DNA of 64,000 nucleotides from Shimia marina (GCF_001458175.1 NZ_CYPW01000006.1:323337-387336); one strand, 5' to 3'. Shown: positions 31,491 to 39,976, numbered from the stretch's first letter. The notes: generated by a model from the sequence alone, not told the origin. Translations and numbers: made by a program.

Positions 31491-31491
31491 G

Positions 31492-34278
31492 ATGGCTGAC
31501 GGTGCACAACTGAACATGGTGACCTTCTCTCTGAACGGCAAAGATGTGACCGTGCCGGAGGGCACAACAATTTGGGACGCCGCCAATGGCGACGGCTTTG
31601 TGATCCCGCATCTGTGCCACAAACCGGCCAAGGGCTATCGCCCGGATGGCAACTGCCGCGCCTGTGTGGTGGAAGTGGAAGGGGAGCGCACACTTGTGGC
31701 CTCCTGTATCCGCCCCGCCAGCGACGGCATGGTGGTGCACACCGAGAGCACCCGCGCCAAGAAGGCCCGCGAGATGGTGATCGAGCTGCTGGCAGCGGAT
31801 CAGCCGGAGGTGAAACATGACGCCTCCAGCCATTTCTCCAAAATGGCCGAGCAGGTGGGCGTAGAAGCCTCCCGCTTCCCAGCCAAAGCGCCAGAGGCGA
31901 TCCCGCTTCTGGATGCCAGCCACGTGGCGATGAACGTCAATCTGGACGCCTGTATCAACTGTAACCTCTGTGTGCGCGCCTGCCGCGAGGTTCAGGTGAA
32001 TGACGTGATTGGCGTGGGCGGACGCGGTGCGGCTTCCCAGATCATTTTTGACCAGAACGACCCGATGGGCGCCTCTTCCTGTGTGGCCTGTGGCGAATGT
32101 GTTCAGGCCTGCCCGACCGGCGCGCTGATGCCAGCCACAGTGCTGGATGAGAATCAGGCGGGCGACAGCGCGGATTATGACCGCGAAGTCGAGAGCGTCT
32201 GCCCCTATTGCGGTGTGGGCTGTCAGATCAAGTTCAAGGTCAAAGACAACAAGATCAAATATGTCGAAGGCATTGACGGCCCGGCCAATGAAAACCGGCT
32301 TTGCGTCAAAGGACGCTTCGGGTTTGACTATATCCACCACCCGCACCGGCTGACCAAGCCGCTGATCCGGCGCGAGGATGCGCCGCCCAAGGGGTTGAAC
32401 GTGGATCCGGGCAATCTGATGACCCATTTCCGCGAAGCAAGCTGGGAAGAGGCGCTGGATGCGGCGGCTGGTGGACTGGCCAAGCTGCGTGCCGAGAAAG
32501 GCACCAATGTGGCCGGGTTCGGCTCTGCCAAATGTTCCAACGAGGAAGCCTATCTGTTCCAGAAGCTGATCCGTCAGGGCTTTGGCCACAACAACGTCGA
32601 CCACTGCACCCGCCTGTGCCACGCCTCCTCGGTGTCAGCCTTGCTGGAAAATGTCGGCTCCGGTGCGGTGACCGCCACTTTTAATGAGATCGAAAACGCG
32701 GATGTGGCGATCACCATCGGCTGTAACCCGATCGAGAACCACCCGGTTGCGGCGACCTACTTCAAGCAGTTCACCAAACGCGGCGGCAAGCTGATTGTCT
32801 GTGACCCGCGCGGCGTGGGGCTGGGGCGCTATGCCTCCCACAAGCTGCAGTTCAAGCCGGGCGCGGATGTCTCCATGCTGAACGCGATCATGCATGTGAT
32901 CGTGGAAGAAGAGCTTTATGATGAGACCTATATCTCGCAGTTCACCGAGAACTGGGAAGAGATGAAAGCCCATCTGAAGGACTTCAGCCCGGAAGCGATG
33001 GAGCCAATCTGTGGCATCGAGCCAGAGCTGCTGCGCGATGCGGCACGCACCTTTGCCAAAGGCAAGGCGGGCATGATCTTCTGGGGGATGGGCGTCAGCC
33101 AGCACATCCACGGCACCGACAATGCCCGCTGCCTGATCAGCCTTGCGCTGATGACCGGCAACGTGGGTAAGCCGGGCGCTGGCCTGCACCCGCTGCGTGG
33201 TCAGAACAACGTTCAGGGTGCCTCTGATGCGGGTCTGATCCCGATGTTCCTGCCGGACTACCAGTCGGTGATGGATGACGGTGTGCGGTCGGCTTTCACC
33301 AAGGTCTGGGACAGCGAGGATTTCTCTGCGCAGAAAGGCCTGACCGTGGTGGAGATCATGCATGCGATCCATGATGGCGACATCAAAGGCATGTATATCC
33401 TCGGGGAAAACCCGGCGATGTCTGACCCGGATGTGGATCACGCCCGCCAGGCGCTGGCGATGCTGGATCATCTGGTGGTGCAGGATATCTTCCTGACCGA
33501 GACCGCCAACTACGCCGATGTGATCCTGCCAAGCTCTGCCTGGTATGAGAAATCCGGCACGGTGACCAACACCAACCGTCAGGTCCAGATGGGCCGCCCT
33601 GTCACGCCGCCTCCGGGCGAGGCCAAGGAAGACTGGTGGATCGAGGTCGAGCTGGCCAAACGTCTGGGGCTGAACTGGTCTTACACGCACCCCAAAGAGG
33701 TGTTTGCGGAGATGAAGCTCAACATGGGCTCGCTCAACAACATCACCTGGGAGCGTCTGGAAGGCGAGGCGGTGACCTATCCGTCGCTGAGCCCGGAAGA
33801 TCCCGGTCAGGCCATCGTGTTTGGCGACGGCTTCCCGCGTGAAGGCAAGCGGGCCCGGTTCACCCCGGCCTCTGTGATTGCGCCGGATGACGTGCAGAAT
33901 GACGACTACCCGATGGTGCTGATCACCGGGCGTCAGCTGGAGCATTGGCACACCGGGTCGATGACCCGCCGCGCCACCACGCTGGATGCGCTGGAGCCGG
34001 AAGCAAACTGTTCGCTGCACCCCTCGACCCTGCGCAAGCTGGGTGTGGAGCCGGGCGAGTACGTACGCCTGACCACGCGGCGGGGCTCTGTGACGGTGAT
34101 GGCCCGTATGGACCGCGCCGTGGCACCGGACAATGTGTTCCTGCCCTTTGCCTATGTGGAAGCGGCGGCCAACATCCTGACCAATGCCGCTTTGGATCCT
34201 TACGGCAAGATCCCGGAGTTCAAATTCTCCGCACTCAAGGTGGAAAAGGCCGAAACGCCGACCATCGCCGCAGAGTGA
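31492..34278 (+). CDS. fdsA: NAD-dependent formate dehydrogenase, alpha subunit
   Basis: 928 residues from ATG at 31492 (GGGGAGGAGATC upstream). The N-terminus is NuoG-like: [2Fe-2S] ligands Cys42, Cys55, Cys58, Cys72, then two ferredoxin clusters (Cys154-164 and Cys197-207). The molybdopterin domain follows with its own [4Fe-4S] (Cys237, Cys240, Cys244, Cys271) and metal ligand Cys376 in CTRLCHASS. No Tat or Sec leader, so it is cytosolic. It oxidises formate to CO2 and reduces NAD through the fused subunit. A rho-independent terminator follows directly, so fdsC (fdhD-like) and fdsD do not form part of this transcript. Confidence 0.93.
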   Translation: MADGAQLNMVTFSLNGKDVTVPEGTTIWDAANGDGFVIPHLCHKPAKGYRPDGNCRACVVEVEGERTLVASCIRPASDGMVVHTESTRAKKAREMVIELLAADQPEVKHDASSHFSKMAEQVGVEASRFPAKAPEAIPLLDASHVAMNVNLDACINCNLCVRACREVQVNDVIGVGGRGAASQIIFDQNDPMGASSCVACGECVQACPTGALMPATVLDENQAGDSADYDREVESVCPYCGVGCQIKFKVKDNKIKYVEGIDGPANENRLCVKGRFGFDYIHHPHRLTKPLIRREDAPPKGLNVDPGNLMTHFREASWEEALDAAAGGLAKLRAEKGTNVAGFGSAKCSNEEAYLFQKLIRQGFGHNNVDHCTRLCHASSVSALLENVGSGAVTATFNEIENADVAITIGCNPIENHPVAATYFKQFTKRGGKLIVCDPRGVGLGRYASHKLQFKPGADVSMLNAIMHVIVEEELYDETYISQFTENWEEMKAHLKDFSPEAMEPICGIEPELLRDAARTFAKGKAGMIFWGMGVSQHIHGTDNARCLISLALMTGNVGKPGAGLHPLRGQNNVQGASDAGLIPMFLPDYQSVMDDGVRSAFTKVWDSEDFSAQKGLTVVEIMHAIHDGDIKGMYILGENPAMSDPDVDHARQALAMLDHLVVQDIFLTETANYADVILPSSAWYEKSGTVTNTNRQVQMGRPVTPPPGEAKEDWWIEVELAKRLGLNWSYTHPKEVFAEMKLNMGSLNNITWERLEGEAVTYPSLSPEDPGQAIVFGDGFPREGKRARFTPASVIAPDDVQNDDYPMVLITGRQLEHWHTGSMTRRATTLDALEPEANCSLHPSTLRKLGVEPGEYVRLTTRRGSVTVMARMDRAVAPDNVFLPFAYVEAAANILTNAALDPYGKIPEFKFSALKVEKAETPTIAAE

Positions 34279-34293
34279 TAGATCACTAATAAC

Positions 34294-34328
34294 AAAGGCC
34301 GCGTCCCAATCTGAGACGCGGCCTTTTT
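34294..34328 (+). terminator. Intrinsic terminator of the NAD-dependent formate dehydrogenase operon
   Basis: AAAGGCCGCGTC (34294-34305) pairs perfectly with GACGCGGCCTTT (34315-34326), and the second arm runs into TTTTT. The loop is 9 bases. The A-rich left flank may also serve the convergent glutathione transferase gene. Confidence 0.92.
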
Positions 34329-34350
34329 GGTGGTGTAATATCTTTTTTGA

Positions 34351-34965
34351 TCAATCACTTGGCATTGTGGCCAGCATGCTGTCGCGCTTGGCAAACTCCG
34401 CATACCAGCCAGCAAGCCCATCCCGACCCTGCCGCCAATTGCGATCTCCGTGGCGAAAATCCAGATAGCCCAACGCACAGCCCACAGCGATCTGCCCCAT
34501 ATCCAGCGGCCCAAACAGATGGCTCATCCAGCGTTCATTCAGCGCATCAAGCGCGCCCGCAACCTTGCCCCATTGCGCCTCAATCCAGTCCTCAAAAACC
34601 ATATTCTCAGGGCGCAGCCGTTTTTCATAGACCATGAGCACCGCCGCCTCGAGCATGCCGTCCGCTGTCGCCTCCAAGGTCAAGACATCCCAAAGGCGCT
34701 CTTCAGGATAGAGATCGGACTTGGCCCGGGCCACTAGATAGCGACAGATCACCCGGCTGTCATAGAGGGCCGGACCATCCGGACGCACAAGCGCCGGAAT
34801 TTTACCCAAAGGATTGGCTGCCGCCGCCGCATCCGCGGTCGAAAGCGCCGTGGTTTTCACACCCTCAAGCGTAACGTCTGCGCTCTGCCCTGTTTCAGCA
34901 AGAGTCACGGAAACTTTGCGCACAAACGGCGAGGAGGGGGAATGGATCAGTTTCAATTGGGACAT
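34351..34965 (-). CDS. Glutathione S-transferase family protein
   Basis: 204 residues from ATG at 34965; a GTG three codons earlier is possible. The thioredoxin-like N-terminal domain has the glutathione-site SPSSPFVRKV (Ser likely catalytic), NPLGKIPALV with the cis-Pro, and DSRVICRYL. The C-terminal domain is helical. Substrate is unknown. The gene is convergent with fdsA and divergent from none nearby; the PaiB-like gene upstream is in the same direction, 45 bases away. Confidence 0.85.
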   Translation of the reverse strand: MSQLKLIHSPSSPFVRKVSVTLAETGQSADVTLEGVKTTALSTADAAAAANPLGKIPALVRPDGPALYDSRVICRYLVARAKSDLYPEERLWDVLTLEATADGMLEAAVLMVYEKRLRPENMVFEDWIEAQWGKVAGALDALNERWMSHLFGPLDMGQIAVGCALGYLDFRHGDRNWRQGRDGLAGWYAEFAKRDSMLATMPSD

Positions 34966-35010
34966 ATCATTCACTCTGTTTCTAATGTGTTTCAGGTAAA
35001 ACCCGAAATG

Positions 35011-35640
35011 CTATACGTCAGCAAAAGGCGATTGCATCAGCGCCGCCAGTTCACGCGCCTCACTGCCAAAGCCATAGGCTGCCATATGCTGTGCAGCCGC
35101 CAGCCGAACCTCTGCAGGCTTGTTCTGGCCCAGTTTCCAGGTGCTCTGCACATCTTCTATGGTCAGCCGGAACGGCACAATCATACGCAGCATGCGCTCA
35201 AAACTGTCCCCCTGCATCTTCTCGCGAGTCCAAGGCGTCTTCGGCGACAACATCGCTTCAAAATGGGCCGAGAGCCGATCCAGCAGCGCGGGCAGATCTT
35301 CCTGCGGCAGTGGCTGCAAAAAACCCGTCAGATGCACCGCGACATAATTCCACGTCGGCACCTGATCCGCGACCTCATACCAATCCGGAGACACATAACT
35401 GTCCGGTCCGCTGACCGCGAGCCGCACCGCCCCGCCTGTGTGCAACGCACGCACCATCGGGTTGGAGCGCACAAGGTGCAAATCCGCGCTCTTGCCATCT
35501 TCCGCCACCAAAAAAGGCACATGGCTGATCAAAGGCGCCTGATCTGCAACGGAGGCCGCCAACATGCCAAAGCCACGCGCGCGCGCAAAGGCCAGACTCT
35601 CTTCTGTCTCGGTGCCTCGAAAGGCTGGATTGGGATGCAT
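35011..35640 (-). CDS. PaiB-like FMN-binding protein
   Basis: 209 residues. HPNPAFRG at the start, AVRLAVSGPDSYVSPDWYE and VPTWNYVAVHLTG are the hallmarks of the PaiB family (flavin-binding split-barrel). Bacillus PaiB is described as a negative regulator of sporulation and protease genes; most homologues are uncharacterised FMN proteins, so no regulatory role should be assumed. GAGGCG precedes the ATG. It is divergent from the FMN riboswitch and ribH, which supports a flavin link only by position. Confidence 0.85.
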   Translation of the reverse strand: MHPNPAFRGTETEESLAFARARGFGMLAASVADQAPLISHVPFLVAEDGKSADLHLVRSNPMVRALHTGGAVRLAVSGPDSYVSPDWYEVADQVPTWNYVAVHLTGFLQPLPQEDLPALLDRLSAHFEAMLSPKTPWTREKMQGDSFERMLRMIVPFRLTIEDVQSTWKLGQNKPAEVRLAAAQHMAAYGFGSEARELAALMQSPFADV

Positions 35641-35706
35641 GATCTGCGCCTCGTCTCTGGGTCACCGCGATGTTGCAAAGCTCTGCGAAGATTGGCAAGG
35701 TGCCAT

Positions 35707-35908
35707 CGTTCTCAGGGCGGGGTGAAATTCCCCACCGGCGGTATACGGGCACGACCCGTAAGCCCGCGAGCGGCGTCTTAGTGCAGATGCATCCACATCC
35801 CCAAAAGTGGGAACCGGTTTTGGGATCAGATGTGGAGCCAGCAAAGACGTGTCAGCAGATCTGGTGAGAGGCCAGAGCCGACGGTGAAAGTCCGGATGGA
35901 AGAGAACG
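35707..35908 (+). ncRNA. FMN riboswitch (RFN element)
   Basis: The closing helix is CGTTCTC (35707-35713) with GAGAACG (35902-35908). Conserved blocks follow in order: AGGGCGGGGTGAAATTCCCC, ACCGGCGGTA, GCCCGCGAGCG, GTCAGCAGATCTGGTGAGA, CCAGAGCCGACGG and AAAGTCCGGATGG. These are the invariant parts of the FMN aptamer. On binding FMN it lowers expression, usually by hiding the ribosome site in Gram-negatives. The ribH gene starts 82 bases downstream. The variable arm between GCCCGCGAGCG and GTCAGCAG is enlarged by a palindromic repeat. Confidence 0.97.
35793..35835. repeat. Alphaproteobacterial palindromic repeat inside the FMN riboswitch arm
   Basis: CCACATC (35793-35799) pairs with GATGTGG (35829-35835), and CCCCAAAA with TTTTGGG further in, around GTGGGAACCGG. 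The core (CCAAAAGTGGGAACCGG and TTTTGGGATCAGATG) is very like the short palindromes scattered between genes in Rhizobiales and relatives. Here it forms the tip of the variable helix of the riboswitch, which tolerates length change. Confidence 0.65.
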
Positions 35909-35989
35909 TGCGATGGGTGTGGCCGTGGGGCTGCGCCTTATGCGCGCGTAATCGCCTTGGGTGACGTGTCTGAACCAAAGGAGATTACG

Positions 35990-36430
35990 ATGACACACAC
36001 CCGATTCGCCTTCATCAAGGCACAATGGCATGCCGATATCGTCGATCAGGCGCTCAAAGGCTTTTGCGAGCTGATTCCAGAAGCCCAAGTGGATGTTTTT
36101 GACGTGCCCGGCGCGTTTGAAATGCCCCTGCTGGCGCGGGATCTGGCCGAAAGCGGCCAATATGGCGCGGTGGCCGCCGCCGCGCTGGTGGTGGATGGCG
36201 GGATCTACCGCCATGATTTTGTAGCCCAAGCCGTGGTGGATGGGTTGATGCGCGCCGGATTGGACAGCGGCGTGCCCGTGCTGTCCGTGTCCCTTACGCC
36301 GCACCACTTTCAGGAAACCGAACACCACATGGCGATCTACAAAGCGCATTTTGTGGAAAAAGGCCGCGAGGCCGCCCGCGCCGCGCTTGGTATCTTGAAA
36401 ACCCGCGAATCGCTTCAGAAAGCCGCCTAA
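35990..36430 (+). CDS. ribH: 6,7-dimethyl-8-ribityllumazine synthase, type II (RibH2)
   Basis: 146 residues from ATG at 35990 with AAAGGAGATTACG upstream. FIKAQWHADIVDQALKGF, FDVPGAFEMPLLARDL, VDGGIYRHDFVAQAVVDGL and VLSVSLTPHHF match Brucella RibH2 nearly block for block; RibH2 forms decamers and binds substrates in the TPHHF region with the catalytic His. The enzyme joins ribitylamino-uracil with dihydroxybutanone phosphate in riboflavin synthesis. It stands alone under the FMN riboswitch, away from ribD/ribE/ribBA, so it is probably the second, regulated lumazine synthase. It overlaps the convergent glutathione transferase gene by 4 bases. Confidence 0.93.
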   Translation: MTHTRFAFIKAQWHADIVDQALKGFCELIPEAQVDVFDVPGAFEMPLLARDLAESGQYGAVAAAALVVDGGIYRHDFVAQAVVDGLMRAGLDSGVPVLSVSLTPHHFQETEHHMAIYKAHFVEKGREAARAALGILKTRESLQKAA

Positions 36431-37080
36431 GCCGGTAAAATGTGCCCGCAGAACACTGTGGGCGCATCCCCCGCCTGCCAGACCGGCAGTTTGGGCATGA
36501 TGGTGGCAAAAGCCTCAGAGTCCAGAAACCGCGCCAGCCAGTGGGCGAGGTTTGGCCCCGCTTCCGCATCAAAGCGGGCTTTGTCGATAAAGGCAAACTG
36601 GCGCACAAAGGGCAGGATCGCCATATCCGCCAAGCGCGGTTTGTCTCCAAAGAGCCAGCCGTCGCCCAACTGATCTTCCAAACTGTTCAGAAACTGCATG
36701 GCTTCTGCGCGGCTCTCCTCGGGATCCGCATCTGCATATCGCGTGTGATACTTAGTGCGATCCAGCGCGCGTTTGAACGGGCCATCCGCCGTCTCAATCA
36801 GGGCAAAACCCGCCTCCGGCATCTCCAGCCAACCCTGCGGATCCTTCTGGCGCAGCGCCCAGAGCATCACATCAAGGCTTTCATCAATCACCTCTGCGCC
36901 GTCTTTCAGACAGGGCACAGTGCCGCTAGGCGAGGTTTCAAGAAAGGCCGCCGCCTTGTTGCGCAGCAGGATTTCCCGCAGCTCCACAGAGACGCCCGAG
37001 ACCGCCACCGCCAGCCGCGCCCGCATGGCATAGGGACAGCGCCGAAAGGAATAGAGAATGGGTCGCGTTTTTTCCCGCAT
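36427..37080 (-). CDS. Glutathione S-transferase-like protein with RCPY motif
   Basis: 217 residues from ATG at 37080; the frame extends 6 codons to a TTG inside an intergenic repeat. The thioredoxin domain starts ILYSFRRCPYAMRARLAV, with a CPYA glutaredoxin-like site, and TSPSGTVPCLKDG holds the cis-Pro. The C-terminal domain is helical (GDKPRLADMAILPFVRQFAF). The cysteine site suggests thiol transfer or deglutathionylation rather than classic conjugation. Substrate is unknown. Confidence 0.82.
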   Translation of the reverse strand: MREKTRPILYSFRRCPYAMRARLAVAVSGVSVELREILLRNKAAAFLETSPSGTVPCLKDGAEVIDESLDVMLWALRQKDPQGWLEMPEAGFALIETADGPFKRALDRTKYHTRYADADPEESRAEAMQFLNSLEDQLGDGWLFGDKPRLADMAILPFVRQFAFIDKARFDAEAGPNLAHWLARFLDSEAFATIMPKLPVWQAGDAPTVFCGHILPA

Positions 37081-37082
37081 GG

Positions 37083-37110
37083 CTTCATTTGACTCCAAAT
37101 ATCCCGGGGG
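37083..37110 (-). repeat. Dispersed intergenic motif, copy 1
   Basis: Read on the minus strand it is CCCCGGGATATTTGG followed by AGTCAAATGAAG. It matches copy 5 at 58459 almost base for base apart from a short stretch in the middle. Here it abuts the ATG of the glutathione transferase gene and supplies its only ribosome-site-like sequence (GGAG). Confidence 0.65.
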
Positions 37111-37145
37111 AATCGCGCCTGCGCGATGGGGGCTGGCCCCCTATC

Positions 37146-38423
37146 TTACGACGCCCGCAGCTGTGTCCCCTCGATGGCGGTGATCGCTGCAGTCACAATA
37201 CTGCCTTCCTGCTGGGGCACATCAAACTTCACCTCGGTGAATTGTTCCGTGCGGCCCATATGGGCGTTTTCCATCAGGATGTGATGGGTTCTGCCCAGCT
37301 GCGCGGCCAGATGCCGGGCCACCTGCGCCTCCCCCGCCGCACGCAGCGCGGCAGCGCGGGCCTTGATCACCTTGCCATTGACCTGACTGGGGATCTTCGC
37401 CGCTGGCGTGCCTTCGCGTTTGGAATAGGGGAAGACATGCAGCCAGGTGAGATCGCACTCCTCCACGAGCTTCAGTGAATTGGCAAAATGCGCGTCGGTT
37501 TCGGTGGGGAAGCCTGCGATGATGTCCGCGCCAAAGGTCATGGCGGGGCGCAGCTTTTTGGCCTCTTCACAGAATCGGATCGCATCATCGCGCAGATGGC
37601 GCCGCGCCATGCGTTTCAGAATCAGATCATCGCCATGTTGCAGGCTGAGATGCAGATGCGGCATCAGACGTGGCTCGGTGGCGATTGCCATCATCAGGTT
37701 TTCATCCACCTCAATGCTGTCAATCGAGCTGATGCGCAGGCGCGGCAGATCCGGCACCAGCTTGAGAATGCGCATCACCAGATCACCCAGCTTTGGCTGC
37801 ATCGGCTGATCCGCGCCCCAGCTGGTGAGATCCACACCGGTGAGCACCACCTCGTTAAAGCCTTTGTCCACCAGACGTTTGATCTGATCCACCACCACAC
37901 CGGCGGGCACAGAGCGCGAATTGCCCCGGCCATAGGGAATGATGCAGAAGGTGCAGCGGTGGTCACAGCCGTTCTGCACCTGTACATAGGCGCGCGAGCG
38001 GGTGCCAAAGCCATCAATCAGATGACCTGCTGTTTCGGTGACCGACATGATGTCGTCCACCTGTACCTTTTCGGTATTACCAATGAAATCCGGACCACGA
38101 GGGCGCGCCATATCCTGCCAGGTGCCGGGCTGCATCTTCTCGGTGTTGCCGACCACCTTATCGACCTCGCCCATGGCGGCAAAAGTCTCCGGCTCGGTCT
38201 GTGCCGCGCAGCCGGTGACGATGATTTTGGCGTCAGGGTTTTCACGGCGCAGGCGGCGAATCTCCTGACGGCTTTTGCGCACAGCCTCAGCCGTCACAGC
38301 ACAGGTGTTCACGATCACGGCGTTTTCCAGCCCGGCAGACTGCGCCATGTCTTTCATCGCCTCAGATTCGTAAGAATTCAGGCGACACCCAAGTGTGGTG
38401 AACTTTGGCGGGGCGACGCTCAT
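37146..38423 (-). CDS. mtaB: tRNA t6A37 methylthiotransferase
   Basis: 425 residues. UPF0004 domain with TLGCRLNSYE, VNTCAVT and TGCAAQ Cys for the auxiliary cluster, radical-SAM site GCDHRCTFCIIPYGRG, and a C-terminal TRAM-like region ending at EQFTEVKFDV. LGCRLN rather than GCQMN separates MtaB from MiaB. The enzyme makes ms2t6A37 in tRNAs that read ANN codons, including tRNA-Lys(UUU), whose gene lies 1 kb away. It overlaps dapF by 4 bases (ATGA). Confidence 0.93.
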   Translation of the reverse strand: MSVAPPKFTTLGCRLNSYESEAMKDMAQSAGLENAVIVNTCAVTAEAVRKSRQEIRRLRRENPDAKIIVTGCAAQTEPETFAAMGEVDKVVGNTEKMQPGTWQDMARPRGPDFIGNTEKVQVDDIMSVTETAGHLIDGFGTRSRAYVQVQNGCDHRCTFCIIPYGRGNSRSVPAGVVVDQIKRLVDKGFNEVVLTGVDLTSWGADQPMQPKLGDLVMRILKLVPDLPRLRISSIDSIEVDENLMMAIATEPRLMPHLHLSLQHGDDLILKRMARRHLRDDAIRFCEEAKKLRPAMTFGADIIAGFPTETDAHFANSLKLVEECDLTWLHVFPYSKREGTPAAKIPSQVNGKVIKARAAALRAAGEAQVARHLAAQLGRTHHILMENAHMGRTEQFTEVKFDVPQQEGSIVTAAITAIEGTQLRAS

Positions 38424-39265
38424 TTTGCGCGCTCCAGAAAAGCGGTGGTGAACTCTCCACTAAACACATGTTCAGTGCCACCCGTCATCCAGACGCCATC
38501 CTCAGCCCAGTCAATCCAGAGCGTGCCGCCATCCAGATCAATCTGTACCTTGCGGCCCGTGAGGCCCCGGCGCGCCGCCGCCACAGCAGTGGCACAGCTG
38601 GAAGAGCCAGAGGCCAGCGTGATGCCTACGCCGCGCTCCCACACCCGCATACGAATGTGATTCTCCCCAACAACCTGCGCGACCTGTACATTGGTGCGCT
38701 CAGGATAAAGCGGATGGTGCTCATGGGCCGCGCCAAAAGCAGGCAGATCCACCGCCGCCACATCCTCCACAAAGAAGGTGCAATGCGGATTGCCCATGCC
38801 TGTGGCCGTTGGGCCCCCGTCGATGGGCAGTTCAAGCGTGTCCATCTCATGGGAGAGGGGAATCTCATCCCACAGCAATTGCGGATGGCCCATATTTACA
38901 GACACAAGCCCCGCACCGGCCTCACGGGCAAACAATGTGCCACGATCCGTGGTGAGCGTCAGCGACGCAGCCCCGCCTTCATCCATCAAATGTCGTGCAA
39001 TACAGCGAGTCGCATTGCCACAGGCCGCTGAGGTCGACCCATCCGCATTGTAAAAAATCAGATGCGCATCGGCATTGTTGCCCACTGCACCCGGTGCAAT
39101 CACCGCAAGTTGGTCGAATCCAACACCTTTTTGGCGATCTGCGATGGCTGTGATTTGCGACTCGGTCAGCTCAAAGGCCCGCGCACGAGCGTCAACAACG
39201 ACAAAATCATTGCCAAGCCCATGCATTTTCATAAAGGGCAAAGGGGTGTTTGCGCGTGTATCCAT
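38420..39265 (-). CDS. dapF: Diaminopimelate epimerase
   Basis: 281 residues from ATG at 39265; the longer upstream frame crosses toward the tRNA gene and is rejected. KMHGLGNDFVVVD, the first catalytic Cys in SAACGNATRC and the second in ASGSSSCATAVAA are all present. It converts LL- to meso-diaminopimelate for lysine and peptidoglycan. It is coupled to mtaB by a 4-base overlap, a common order in alphaproteobacteria. Confidence 0.95.
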   Translation of the reverse strand: MDTRANTPLPFMKMHGLGNDFVVVDARARAFELTESQITAIADRQKGVGFDQLAVIAPGAVGNNADAHLIFYNADGSTSAACGNATRCIARHLMDEGGAASLTLTTDRGTLFAREAGAGLVSVNMGHPQLLWDEIPLSHEMDTLELPIDGGPTATGMGNPHCTFFVEDVAAVDLPAFGAAHEHHPLYPERTNVQVAQVVGENHIRMRVWERGVGITLASGSSSCATAVAAARRGLTGRKVQIDLDGGTLWIDWAEDGVWMTGGTEHVFSGEFTTAFLERAK

Positions 39266-39372
39266 TGGGCGGATATACGCTCGATCCAAATTAGTTTCCA
39301 GTGGCGCGATTTTTTTCTCAGAATCCGCTTGACCCCCCCGGCGCACAACACTAGAACCCGCCCTCACAGAGT

Positions 39373-39448
39373 GGGCCGTTAGCTCAGTTGGTAGAGCAAC
39401 TGACTTTTAATCAGTGGGTCATAGGTTCGAATCCTATACGGCTCACCA
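39373..39448 (+). tRNA. tRNA-Lys (anticodon UUU)
   Basis: A 76-base cloverleaf with encoded CCA. Acceptor GGGCCGT pairs with ACGGCTC (one G-U). The anticodon arm is ACTGA-CTTTTAA-TCAGT with anticodon TTT, and the T-arm is ATAGG-TTCGAAT-CCTAT. The D-arm has GCTCAGTTGGTAGAGC. It lies between the dapF promoter and the HU gene, on the opposite strand to both. Confidence 0.98.
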
Positions 39449-39640
39449 CTGAAATCAAATACAAGCTGATCCTTATAATGTCCCATGCAGGTACAGAGTA
39501 AGGATCGCTGTATTCGGTTTTTCTTCTCCTTGCTTACCGCTGACTTTCCGACCCTCTGGCGCGCCCTCCGCGCATTTGGCCGGCACATTCCCAGCCGCAT
39601 AGATTGCAGCCCCGAAAGCAAAGGAGAGGCCGCAAACAAA

Positions 39641-39666
39641 AAGGGCCGCTCAAAAGAGCGACCCTT
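39641..39666 (-). terminator. Intrinsic terminator of the HU gene
   Basis: On the minus strand AAGGGTCGCTC and GAGCGGCCCTT (one mismatch) enclose TTTT, followed by a T-run (39636-39640 read in reverse). It lies 23 bases past the HU stop. The rest of 39449-39640, between tRNA and terminator, shows no supported gene. Confidence 0.85.
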
Positions 39667-39688
39667 TCCGTAACTGTGATCAACGCGA

Positions 39689-39976
39689 TCAGCCGTTCAC
39701 GCTGTCTTTCAGCGCTTTGGCGATGGTCATTTTCACAACCTTGTCCGCCTCTTTCTTGATCTGCTCACCGGTGGCCGGGTTGCGAACCATACGCTCAGGA
39801 CGCTCACGGCAGTAGATTTTGCCAACGCCTGGCAGAGTCACTGCACCACCAGCAGACACTTCGCGAGTGATCAGCGCGCATACGGCTTCCAGAGCTGCGC
39901 CTGCGGATTTCTTGTCAGAACCCATTTCCTCGGCCAGAGCGGCAACGAGTTGGGTCTTGGTCATCGGTTTCGCCAT
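39689..39976 (-). CDS. HU-family DNA-binding protein
   Basis: 95 residues. MTKTQLVAALAEEM at the N-terminal helices, GGAVTLPGVGKIYCRERPER with the beta-arm start, and RNPATGEQIKKEADKVVKM with the conserved RNP at the arm tip. It bends and compacts DNA as a dimer. It is a single gene with its own promoter in the 131 bases upstream and a terminator. Confidence 0.95.
   Translation of the reverse strand: MAKPMTKTQLVAALAEEMGSDKKSAGAALEAVCALITREVSAGGAVTLPGVGKIYCRERPERMVRNPATGEQIKKEADKVVKMTIAKALKDSVNG

Noticed and set aside
35011-35640. Call of the PaiB-like gene as a proven transcription repressor
   Set aside because: There is no DNA-binding motif; only the flavin split-barrel signature is visible.
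39379-39639. Minus-strand frame whose protein ends EPYRIRTYDPLIKSQLLYQ
   Set aside because: This is the well-known false protein read from the antisense of a tRNA gene, here tRNA-Lys.
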